Assembly: GCA_021443125.1 (NCBI GenBank)
Contig: JABUUQ010000002.1
Location: forward strand, 551,361-574,255
Source: Bacteroidales bacterium
Lineage (GTDB): Bacteria; Bacteroidota; Bacteroidia; Bacteroidales; P3
Reading direction: 5' to 3'
Length of the DNA stretch: 22,895 nt
Numbering within the stretch: position 1 is the stretch's first letter; every line of letters starts with the position of its first letter. Below the pieces are notes generated by a model. The model made no database searches. It worked only from the letters and a program-made list of their open reading frames with translations, and was not told the origin of the DNA. Shown here in pieces: positions 8,416 to 16,000 of this stretch. Both the position numbers and the translations under genes were made by a program.

Positions 8416-9000
8416 CTAATCTTCAATCAAAAACAAATAAAACTCCTTGACTTCTTCCGATATAAGCTGCCCTGAACGAATGCTTACAACCCATTGAGGA
8501 GGTGTTTCGGGCAAAAGGCTTAGCACTTGCTTATAGGAATTATAAACCTGTGAGGCCATGGCAATTACGATAAGAATAGGAGGAAACTTTGTAAGCGTGT
8601 TGCCTATGCCTTGAATGGAAGTTATCACTATGCTGCCCGTTTTCGCCACAATACCTTGGCAAAGAGATATGGCCACTTCGGAGTTTTTGTCGGCAATGCT
8701 GGTGTCTATACCTTTGGAATGCAGATAGGTGCGAAGGTTGTTTGAAAAGGAGCCTATATTATGCCATTTTCTCAAATCGATAATCTTCTTGAAAGAATTG
8801 AAAAACTCATCTTCCGACGCACAATAAATGAATTTGCCGTCGCCTTTTGCAAGGTTTTCCGCAAAAATCATTACAGGGTCTTCGAGTGTAGGCGTGAAAA
8901 TCTCCTCACCCTTTTCTGCCACGGATAGCTGACCATCGTTATCAATCAAACTATCTCGCAACAGTTTCATTATTTTCTCTCTTTCAGAAGTCCTTGCCAT
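8416..9000 (-). CDS. LUD-domain protein (LutC/YkgG-like), function unknown
   Basis: 194 residues with the general pattern of the LUD domain (DUF162), which occurs in the LutB and LutC lactate-utilisation proteins. Seen are LAKGDGKFIYCASEDEFFNSF near the middle of the N-terminal half, the segment SEVAISLCQGIVAKTGSIVI, and the C-terminal WVVSIRSGQLISEEVKEFYLFLIED, which matches the way LUD proteins end. No lutA or lutB gene is next to it, so a role in lactate oxidation is not supported here. Its place between ftsH and cdsA, three bases after ftsH, recurs in Bacteroidales as far as I recall and hints at a housekeeping role. The reaction is unknown. Confidence 0.75.
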   Translation of the reverse strand: MARTSEREKIMKLLRDSLIDNDGQLSVAEKGEEIFTPTLEDPVMIFAENLAKGDGKFIYCASEDEFFNSFKKIIDLRKWHNIGSFSNNLRTYLHSKGIDTSIADKNSEVAISLCQGIVAKTGSIVITSIQGIGNTLTKFPPILIVIAMASQVYNSYKQVLSLLPETPPQWVVSIRSGQLISEEVKEFYLFLIED

Positions 9001-9003
9001 AGT

Positions 9004-11067
9004 CTATTCCTTTGCTTCTTCTGTATTGTTGTCGGCAGGCTTTATTCCCTCTATGTTGTCTTCCCATGGGCGTGGGCCGAAAATATTCTCGACATCTTCC
9101 CTGAAAATCACTTCCTTCTCAATCAAAAGTTCTGCCAACTGGTTGAGTTTCTCTTTGTTATTCTCCAATAGTTCGCAAGCCTCCTTGTATGTTTTTTCAA
9201 TCATTTCGGATACTCGCTTGTCTATAAGTTCTGCAGTCTTTTCAGAGAAAGGTTTTTGCATATAGTATTCGCTTTGACCCGATGAATCATAGAAACTTAT
9301 GTTACCTATCTCATTGTCAAGACCATAATATGAAACCATAGCCCTTGCCATTTTTGTTGCACGCTCCAAATCGTTCAAAGCACCCGTGGAAACATCGCCA
9401 AAGGTTATGTTTTCTGAAGCACGGCCGCCAAGCAAAGACATAAGTTCGTCCAACAATTGCTCTTTGGTTGTTATCTGTCTTTCCTCTGGCACATACCATG
9501 CGGCACCGAGAGCCTTTCCCCTTGGCACTATGGTAACTTTCAGCAAAGGATTGGCATATTGTCTCAACCACGAAATAGAAGCGTGTCCTGCCTCGTGATA
9601 TGCTATTCTTCGTTTTTCCTGAGGAGTGATTATCTTGCATTTTTTCTCCAAACCACCTATGATTCTGTCTATTGCATCAAGAAAGTCTTGTTTTTCAACC
9701 TGTTCTTTGTTGAATCGTGCTGCAATAAGTGCCGCCTCGTTGCAAATGTTTGCTATGTCTGCACCCGAAAAACCTGGTGTCTGCTTTGCAAGGAACTCAA
9801 CATTCAACTCTTCCTTATTATATTTAAGGTTCTTCATATGAACATTGAAAATCTCCTCTCTTTCCTTAATCTCTGGCAATTCCACATAAATCTGTCTGTC
9901 GAAACGGCCGGCACGCATTAGAGCAGGGTCCAAAATCTCAGCTCTGTTGGTTGCTGCAAGTATTATGACGCCTGCATTAGAGCCAAAACCATCCATTTCT
10001 GTCAATAACTGGTTGAGTGTGTTTTCCCTTTCGTCGTTGGCTCCCGAAATGATATTCTTGCCTCTTGCTCTGCCTATGGCGTCTATCTCATCTATGAAAA
10101 CTATGCAAGGTGCTTTGCTTTTAGCTGTCTGGAACAAATCTCTGACACGAGAGGCTCCAACGCCCACAAACATCTCTGTGAAATCGCTGCCACTCATAGA
10201 AAAGAAAGGCACTTTGGCTTCTCCCGCAACGGCTTTGGCAAGCAAAGTCTTTCCCGTTCCTGGAGGGCCGACCAAAAGGGCTCCCTTTGGAATTTTGCCA
10301 CCCAGTTTGGTGTATTTGTTAGGATTTTTCAAAAAGTCCACAATCTCCATAACCTCCACTTTTGCCTCTGCCAAACCAGCCACATCGGAGAAAGTTACAT
10401 TGGTGTTTTTGTCTCTGTCATAGAGTTTTGCCTTGCTCTTGCCCACATTGAAGACTCCTCCGCCTCCAACACCGCCTTTGCCTTTGCTCATCATTCTGAA
10501 GAACAAAATCCACACACCAATCAAAAGCAAAGTGGAAATCAAAAAGCCACCGTTTTCAGTCCAAAAACTGTTTCTTTTCTCTGTCTCCACATTGATACGA
10601 TTTTGTGCAATAACCTTCTGTTTTTCCAATTCCGAAAGTTCTTTGCCTGTGGTATCTTGAGCGTTCCATTGATTTTCTATCGTCTGCAATTGGTCGCGAA
10701 AGTCTTGATAATCAACGAATTTATAAGTGTAGAAAGCGTTGAGTTTGTCCAACGATGCATTGGCATTCGACCAAATACCGCCATCGTTTCTGTATAAATC
10801 GTTATACATTGTGTCCTGACGACGAATAGCCTCGGTTTTGATTGTAATCTCTGCAAATTGAGAATTTACAACCTTTATTTTCGAATAGTCTTTGTTTATC
10901 AATACTTTCTGCAATTTGTCCCATGTAACCTCCGTGCTTACATCAGAAGTTCTGTCGCCATTGGACATAAACAGATAGATGATGATTCCAATGACAATAA
11001 GATAAATCCAAGATGTTTTGAACTTTATCTTTTTGACTTGCATTTTGGGTTTTTCTTGTTTCGCCAT
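9004..11067 (-). CDS. ftsH: FtsH, membrane-bound ATP-dependent zinc metalloprotease
   Basis: 687 residues. FtsH is a hexameric AAA+ protease that extracts and degrades membrane and short-lived cytosolic proteins. Order of parts: TM1 about residues 19-36, periplasmic domain to about 170, TM2 about 175-192, a glycine-rich hinge at about 198-204, Walker A GPPGTGKT at 267-274, Walker B with DEID at 326-329, second region of homology ending in GRFDRQI, then protease motif HEAGH at 491-495 and the third zinc ligand Asp at about 566 in GALNDLERAT. The C-terminus is acidic (EGIKPADNNTEEAKE). All catalytic residues are intact. It follows rsfS by 21 bases and precedes the LUD gene by three. Confidence 0.97.
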   Translation of the reverse strand: MAKQEKPKMQVKKIKFKTSWIYLIVIGIIIYLFMSNGDRTSDVSTEVTWDKLQKVLINKDYSKIKVVNSQFAEITIKTEAIRRQDTMYNDLYRNDGGIWSNANASLDKLNAFYTYKFVDYQDFRDQLQTIENQWNAQDTTGKELSELEKQKVIAQNRINVETEKRNSFWTENGGFLISTLLLIGVWILFFRMMSKGKGGVGGGGVFNVGKSKAKLYDRDKNTNVTFSDVAGLAEAKVEVMEIVDFLKNPNKYTKLGGKIPKGALLVGPPGTGKTLLAKAVAGEAKVPFFSMSGSDFTEMFVGVGASRVRDLFQTAKSKAPCIVFIDEIDAIGRARGKNIISGANDERENTLNQLLTEMDGFGSNAGVIILAATNRAEILDPALMRAGRFDRQIYVELPEIKEREEIFNVHMKNLKYNKEELNVEFLAKQTPGFSGADIANICNEAALIAARFNKEQVEKQDFLDAIDRIIGGLEKKCKIITPQEKRRIAYHEAGHASISWLRQYANPLLKVTIVPRGKALGAAWYVPEERQITTKEQLLDELMSLLGGRASENITFGDVSTGALNDLERATKMARAMVSYYGLDNEIGNISFYDSSGQSEYYMQKPFSEKTAELIDKRVSEMIEKTYKEACELLENNKEKLNQLAELLIEKEVIFREDVENIFGPRPWEDNIEGIKPADNNTEEAKE

Positions 11068-11088
11068 TTTCAGTTTTGTTTAGATTTA

Positions 11089-11460
11089 TTAGTTAACATC
11101 TTCGTAATGAGTTTGTTTCATATCTGTCCACATGCTCTCTATGTTATAGAAATCTCGTGTATCCTTAAGGAAAATATGAATGATTACATCGAAATAATCC
11201 AACAACACCCATTCGCAATTCCTCAACCCTTCTCTGCGATGTGGTTTTATCTTCATAGCCTTAAACACTTCTTCTTCAACCTTTTGAGCCAAAGCGTCAG
11301 CATGAGAAGGAGAGTTTGCAGTGCATATTACATAGAAATCGAACAAAGAGCCATCAACCCCATCAAAATCAATAAGAGTAATGTCTTTGCCTATCTTTTC
11401 CTGAATTGCTTCAACGGCCACTTGGGACAACATTTTAGCAAGTTTTTTATCTTTTGCCAT
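11089..11460 (-). CDS. rsfS: RsfS, ribosomal silencing factor
   Basis: 123 residues from the ATG at 11460 (MAKDKKLAKML). The open frame continues upstream to 11580, but that extension is low-complexity Phe/Leu-rich sequence and is probably leader DNA. RsfS (RsfA, Iojap family) binds ribosomal protein uL14 on the large subunit and blocks subunit joining when nutrients are scarce. Family landmarks: DITLIDFDGV, LFDFYVICTANSPSHADALAQKV and the C-terminal WVLLDYFDVIIHIF. First gene of the minus-strand operon with ftsH. The start agrees with the family length of about 105-125 residues. Confidence 0.93.
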   Translation of the reverse strand: MAKDKKLAKMLSQVAVEAIQEKIGKDITLIDFDGVDGSLFDFYVICTANSPSHADALAQKVEEEVFKAMKIKPHRREGLRNCEWVLLDYFDVIIHIFLKDTRDFYNIESMWTDMKQTHYEDVN

Positions 11461-11472
11461 ATAGTTTTCTGT

Positions 11473-11502
11473 CAAAAATATACAATAAATCAATTTTGCA
11501 AA
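11473..11502 (-). promoter_or_regulatory. Candidate Bacteroidota promoter for rsfS-ftsH operon
   Basis: On the minus strand TTTG (11502-11499) is followed after 18 bases by TATTTTTG (11480-11473), which fits the Bacteroidota TTTG / TAnnTTTG pattern, though the spacing is one base short of the usual 19-21. The predicted start of transcription would be only about 6 bases before the rsfS ATG, implying an almost leaderless mRNA. That makes the call tentative; a promoter further upstream is possible. Confidence 0.35.
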
Positions 11503-11589
11503 TTTAAGCATTTTTTGCAACAAAAACAAGGAAAAAACCAAAAATTCCGAGAAAACAAGAAAATAGAACAAAGATTCCAAAAAAAAATC

Positions 11590-11635
11590 TTGTCAATCAA
11601 TCAACATCTCTATAGAAAAATTGATTGATTGACAA
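11590..11635. repeat. Palindromic repeat, copy A
   Basis: Perfect 15-base arms TTGTCAATCAATCAA (11590-11604) and TTGATTGATTGACAA (11621-11635) around a 16-base centre containing CTATAG. The arms match copy B at 11852-11897 exactly. Confidence 0.9.
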
Positions 11636-11638
11636 AAC

Positions 11639-11708
11639 TTAATTGATTAATGAGAGGTATATACATATAAAATGTATGTATATACCTCTCAACATTGTTA
11701 TCAATTAA
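11639..11708. repeat. Long composite hairpin inside the palindromic element
   Basis: Perfect 17-bp stem: TGAGAGGTATATACATA (11651-11667) pairs with its reverse complement at 11675-11691 around a 7-base loop. Outside it, TTAATTGAT (11639-11647) pairs with ATCAATTAA (11700-11708) across an asymmetric internal loop of 3 and 8 bases. The structure is symmetric enough to form in RNA of either strand or as a cruciform. Confidence 0.88.
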
Positions 11709-11767
11709 CTCTATCATTGATAAAAAATAATAAGATAACACACCTGATAATCAACTCTCTATACTCG

Positions 11768-11786
11768 GTAACTTCGTTACTTTTTT
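11768..11786 (+). terminator. Small hairpin with T-run, terminator-like
   Basis: GTAAC-TTC-GTTAC (11768-11780) directly followed by six T (11781-11786). It looks like a short intrinsic terminator reading on the + strand, within the element and upstream of the restriction island. It could insulate the island from read-through. The stem is only 5 bp, perhaps 6 with a G-T pair. Confidence 0.35.
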
Positions 11787-11851
11787 CGGCTGACGCACTG
11801 CATTATTCGCCAGTGTAAAACAACAAGAATTATGATTTTTCTTTTCTGAGT

Positions 11852-11897
11852 TTGTCAATCAATCAAATTCACTATAGGAAAATTGATTGATTGACAA
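11852..11897. repeat. Palindromic repeat, copy B
   Basis: Arms TTGTCAATCAATCAA (11852-11866) and TTGATTGATTGACAA (11883-11897) around a 16-base centre with CTATAG. The arms equal copy A exactly while the centres differ, so the arms are the conserved part. Copy B ends 8 bases before the -33 box of the promoter for the restriction island. Confidence 0.9.
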
Positions 11898-11904
11898 GAT
11901 TTTT

Positions 11905-11936
11905 TTTGGTTTATACACAGATAATGTTTATCTTTG
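11905..11936 (+). promoter_or_regulatory. Bacteroidota-type promoter for the restriction island
   Basis: TTTG at 11905-11908, a 20-base spacer, then TATCTTTG at 11929-11936: an exact match to the TTTG / TAnnTTTG consensus with normal spacing. Transcription should begin near 11942, giving a leader of about 115 bases before the first gene at 12057. The -33 box is part of the T-run at the right end of the palindromic element. Confidence 0.65.
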
Positions 11937-11943
11937 CAAAGAT
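11930..11943. promoter_or_regulatory. Perfect 14-base palindrome over the -7 box, operator candidate
   Basis: ATCTTTGCAAAGAT is its own reverse complement and covers most of the -7 element and the predicted transcription start. A dimeric repressor or restriction-controller protein bound here would block transcription. No such regulator gene is visible next to it, so the function is inferred from position alone. Confidence 0.4.
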
Positions 11944-12056
11944 TTATGCCATATAAAGAAGTCAGCAAATATAAATAACTAACGTGTCATTTTAAGCAAG
12001 GTTGATATGATGGTTTTGAGATTGTAAATAGATCTATAATAGAATAATACTCAATT

Positions 12057-13067
12057 ATGATAGATATAACAAAAGTTGATATAAGCGAAGATGAGATTAA
12101 GGAGTTTAGTCAAGAACTCTTAGAAATTCTACTTATTGATAGGACAACGAATCAAAATATCATATGGGCTACAGATGATTATCAATATAATGGAGAAGGC
12201 TTTGATAAAACTGACAATATTGAGATAGATAAAATTACTGGTGAGTTGTATTCTGCTATTATTCGCCCTCGTTCTGTAAAAACTATTGAACAACAAAAGT
12301 CAAGAGCACGCAGCAAGGCTGAAGTGTTCACTCCTGCGTGGTTATGCAATAAACAAAACAATTTGCTTGACGAATCTTTTTTCGGGAAAGCAAATCTGTT
12401 CAATACTGAATCAGATATGGGATGGACAACTTTGTATAACAAAATATTATTTCCAGAGAGCAAAAACTGGAAAGACTATATCTTAAATCCTGTGTTAGAA
12501 ATTTCTTGTGGCGAAGCGCCTTATCTTGTAAGCCGTTACGATACAACAAATGGTATGGGAATAGCCCCAACAAATAGAATAGGTCTTCTGGATAGAAAAT
12601 TTCGTATTATTTCGGAAAATACAACTAATAATGAAGAGTGGCTAGAATGGTCTGTAAAAGCGATGGAGCACACCTACGGTTTTGAGTTACAAGGGGACAA
12701 CCTTTTAATTGCACGTGAAAACGTCTTGTTTACATACTTTGATTATTATCATCAAAGGTACAATGTACTTCCTGATATAGAACTAATTAAGAAAATTGCC
12801 ACTATTATATCATGGAATTTATGGCAAATGGATGGGCTTAAATTAGTGGTTCCATTCTCCTGCCATGATACAGTTGTTGGACAACAACAACTTAGTTTTG
12901 AGGAAGGTAGTATTTTCAATTCGGTTGAGAAACACCAACCATGTCCGGGTTGCCTAAAAGGTAATAAACTCCTTCATAATGGGGTGTATTGCAATATCAA
13001 AGATTGGGACACGGGTGTCGTTGATTCATTTAGTAAAATTACAACAAATCAGTATGGAAAAATTTAA
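12057..13067 (+). CDS. Methyltransferase-like companion subunit of restriction island
   Basis: 336 residues. Seen: RSKAEVFTPAWL with the FTP element (residues 91-93) used by gamma-class DNA methyltransferases to bind SAM, LEISCGEAPYLVSRYD (147-162) resembling motif I, and HTYGFELQGDNLLIARENVL (206-224) resembling the motif II helix region. No catalytic (D/N)PP(Y/F) motif IV is present. WNLWQMDGL (253-261) and a Cys cluster, CPGC at 296-299 plus Cys312, are further landmarks; the cluster could bind zinc. Homologues are, to my recollection, annotated as restriction endonuclease subunit M beside helicase-methylase genes. Its last 14 bases overlap the next gene, so the two products are probably made together. 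It may recognise DNA, bind SAM for the partner, or regulate; the sequence does not decide. AT-richer than the flanking genes. Confidence 0.8.
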   Translation: MIDITKVDISEDEIKEFSQELLEILLIDRTTNQNIIWATDDYQYNGEGFDKTDNIEIDKITGELYSAIIRPRSVKTIEQQKSRARSKAEVFTPAWLCNKQNNLLDESFFGKANLFNTESDMGWTTLYNKILFPESKNWKDYILNPVLEISCGEAPYLVSRYDTTNGMGIAPTNRIGLLDRKFRIISENTTNNEEWLEWSVKAMEHTYGFELQGDNLLIARENVLFTYFDYYHQRYNVLPDIELIKKIATIISWNLWQMDGLKLVVPFSCHDTVVGQQQLSFEEGSIFNSVEKHQPCPGCLKGNKLLHNGVYCNIKDWDTGVVDSFSKITTNQYGKI

Positions 13068-16000
13068 AAACATCAATATAATTGAAAATTTAATAGTTGG
13101 AAGGGTTGAACCTAACATTTACGCATTTTTAACTCAAACCATTCCTAATTATCTAAAGGTTGGTGATACATATCGACCTATCGAGAAAAGATTAGACGAA
13201 TGGAGACATGTTTTTCCAAATCTTGTTAAGGTTTACAATGAAACAGCTACAGTTGACGAAAATGTGTACTTTAGAGATTACGAAGTACATAGATTCTTGG
13301 ATGAAATTGGCAGAGACAGACTCACTCCTAATATTTTCCCAAAAGAGCCTTATTCAAAGGAGTTCTTCAAAGGAGCTACAGAAAAAGATGTAGCAGAAGC
13401 AATTGAAGATATACGAACATCATACAAAAAAGGATTAGATAAATATCATTACTTTAGTGATGGAACTCCTATTGAGTTTCACTATAATCATGAAGATACA
13501 TACGAACCTAGACCTAATCAAACTGAAACAATTAAGAGATTCAAAGAAGCTATTATGCATGGCCGTAAAAATCTATTGATGTATGCAGTTATGCGTTTTG
13601 GTAAATCATTCACTGCGATGTGTTGTGCAGTTGAAATGTCTGCAAAATTTGTTGTAGTTGTGTCAGGCAAGGCAGATGTAAAATCCGAATGGAAAAAAAC
13701 AGTTGAGGGACACAAAAAGTTTATTGATTATAAATTCTTTACAAGTAATGATCTTTTGCGTGATGATGATATTCTTTCTACAACACTAAGAAAAAAACGG
13801 GTAGTGTTATTCTTGACTCTTCAAGACCTTACTGGTAATGAGATTAAAAAGAAACACAAAGATGTTTTCAAAAATACCATTGATTTGTTACTAGTTGATG
13901 AAACCCACTTTGGTGCAAGAGCAAAAGAATACGGCAAAGTTCTAGTAAATAGTAATGTTTTTGAGAAAGAGAGCGATGTAAAAAATGAACTATCAAAAGC
14001 TGATGAATCATTAGATGATCTTAATGCAGAAGTAAAAGAATTCAATGCAAAAGTTAGAATCCATCTTTCAGGAACACCATATCGAATTTTGATGGGAAGC
14101 GAATTCTCAAAAAATGATATTATAGCATTCTATCAGTTTTCGGACATAGTGAAAGATCAAGAAAAGTACGATAATGAACATAAAAATGAGGATGATTATA
14201 ACGAGTGGGATAACCCATATTATGGTTTTCCTCAAATGGTTCGTTTTGCTTTTAATCCAAGTGAGTCTGCTAGACTTAAATTAGAGCAAATGAAGAAAAG
14301 AGGTGTTACTTATGCTTTTTCTGCTTTATTTAAGACTCGTTCTATTAGCAAAACCAAAGATAAACAACATTGTTATTTTGAACATGAAGAGGAAATTCTT
14401 GATTTGTTCAAGGTTATAGATGGAACAAAAGATGATTCTAATGTATTGGGATTTTTGAATTATAGCAAGATAAAAAAAGGAAAATTATGTAGACACATAG
14501 TGTGTGTATTGCCTTACTGTGCCGCTTGCGATGCTCTTGAAAAACTAATACATGACAATGCAAAAGTATTCCAGAATTTGAATGAATATCAGATTATTAA
14601 TATATCTGGTTGGGAAAACTCTATGTATCATACAACAGAGAGTGTTCAAGAAAAAATACTTGAATTAGAAAACCAAGGCATCAAGACAATCACTTTAACA
14701 GTCAATAAAATGCTGACTGGTAGTACTGTGCCGCAATGGGACACAATGATTTTCTTAAAAGATACGGCTTCCCCACAAGAGTATGACCAAGCAATATTCC
14801 GTCTTCAAAATCAATATGTGAAGGTATTGCAGGATGAAAAAGGAAATATTATAAAACACAACATGAAACCACAAACACTTCTTGTTGACTTTGACCCAAA
14901 CCGAATGTTTGTCATTCAAGAAGAGAAATCAAAAATTTATAATGTAAATACAGAGAGCAATGGCAATGATAACTTGCAACAACGTATAACGGATGATTTG
15001 AGAATTTCGCCTATTATTACGATAAACAACGGAAAGATACAAGAAATTACTCCAATAAATATTATGGATGTTGTTAGAAAATACTCTTGTACAAAGAGTG
15101 TGATTGACGAAGCATCTGATATAAACACAGACTATTCGCTCCTTAATGACAATGATTTGAAAAACGAGATAAATGGTTTGGTTCCCATAGATACCAAAAA
15201 GGGAATCGAAATAAAGGCAGTTGAAGAAGAAGGAGGTGATTATGACATTCCTGACGATTGGGATAGCAAATGTGGAGAAACTTCAAATAATGCTTCTAGC
15301 GATACAACATCGGTATATAATGAATCAGAAGAAAATGACTGGAAAAAGAAGATTATTACACTATATGCTTTAGTGTTGTTCTATTCGTTCTTGACAGATT
15401 CTAATGTAAAATCATTAGAAGATGTTATTTATTCCATCAAGAATGATGAGACAAATAAAAGAATAGCTAAGCATGTCGGCATCAAGTTTCAAATACTTGT
15501 AAAATTAAGACAAAAGATTAACCCATTTATATTATCTAATTTAGATTATAAAATACAGAATATCAACACTCTGCTTCGTGATGAATCAATGACTCCAATA
15601 GAACGTGCGAAAGTAGCAGTTAATAAGTTTGGTAGATTATCTGATTCCGAAATCGTTACACCAGAAGTTTTTGCAGATACCGTAGTCAGCGAAATTGATT
15701 TTAATGTTAATAGTGGTAAAATTCTTGATATTGCATCAAAGCAAGCCGAGTTTGCTTATTCTATTTTCAAAAAACTGGGCGAATCTAGCTCTAATAGAAT
15801 TTATAGTATTCCTACCTCTCCTTTGGCATACGAATTTACATTAAAGGTATATAAATTGCTAAATCTTAATACAGATAATATATTTGCGGACTTCAATTCC
15901 TATGATTTAGTATATTCCGAAAATAAAGAAACAATAATAGATAATCTTAAAAATATGAACTTTGGATATGTAGTTGGTAATCCTCCTTATCAAGATCAAG

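Larger units (their letters stand above)
11577..11909. mobile_element. MITE-like palindromic element with imperfect inverted termini (about 333 bases)
   Basis: The outer ends mirror each other: CC, a run of 9 A, TCT, then TGTCAATCAATCAA on the left (11577-11604), and the reverse complement with a run of 8 T ending GG on the right (11883-11909). The match continues inward with a shared CTATAG core and a second TTGATTGATTGACA arm, so each imperfect terminus is about 60 bases. Inside lie a long hairpin (11639-11708) and a small one (11768-11780). I see no open reading frame. A flanking TT may be a target duplication but is not distinctive. It resembles a miniature inverted-repeat element; an invertible segment or a composite binding region is also possible. 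No transposase or recombinase gene is in the window. Confidence 0.5.

Noticed and set aside
11461..11580. 40-residue N-terminal extension of RsfS
   Set aside because: Low-complexity Phe/Leu-rich translation of A-rich leader DNA; the family starts near MAKDKK.
11605..11882. Invertible promoter of the Bacteroides capsule type
   Set aside because: I found no TAnnTTTG box on either strand inside the segment, and each flanking repeat is itself a palindrome; inversion remains possible but is not supported as a promoter switch.
11577..11909. CRISPR array or retron ncRNA made by the repeated palindromes
   Set aside because: Only two palindromic copies, no regular spacers, and no cas or reverse transcriptase gene in the window.
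12979..13053. 25-residue N-terminal extension of the 1302-aa restriction protein
   Set aside because: It is a frame shadow of the previous gene; the ATG at 13054 gives a clean start before the nuclease domain.
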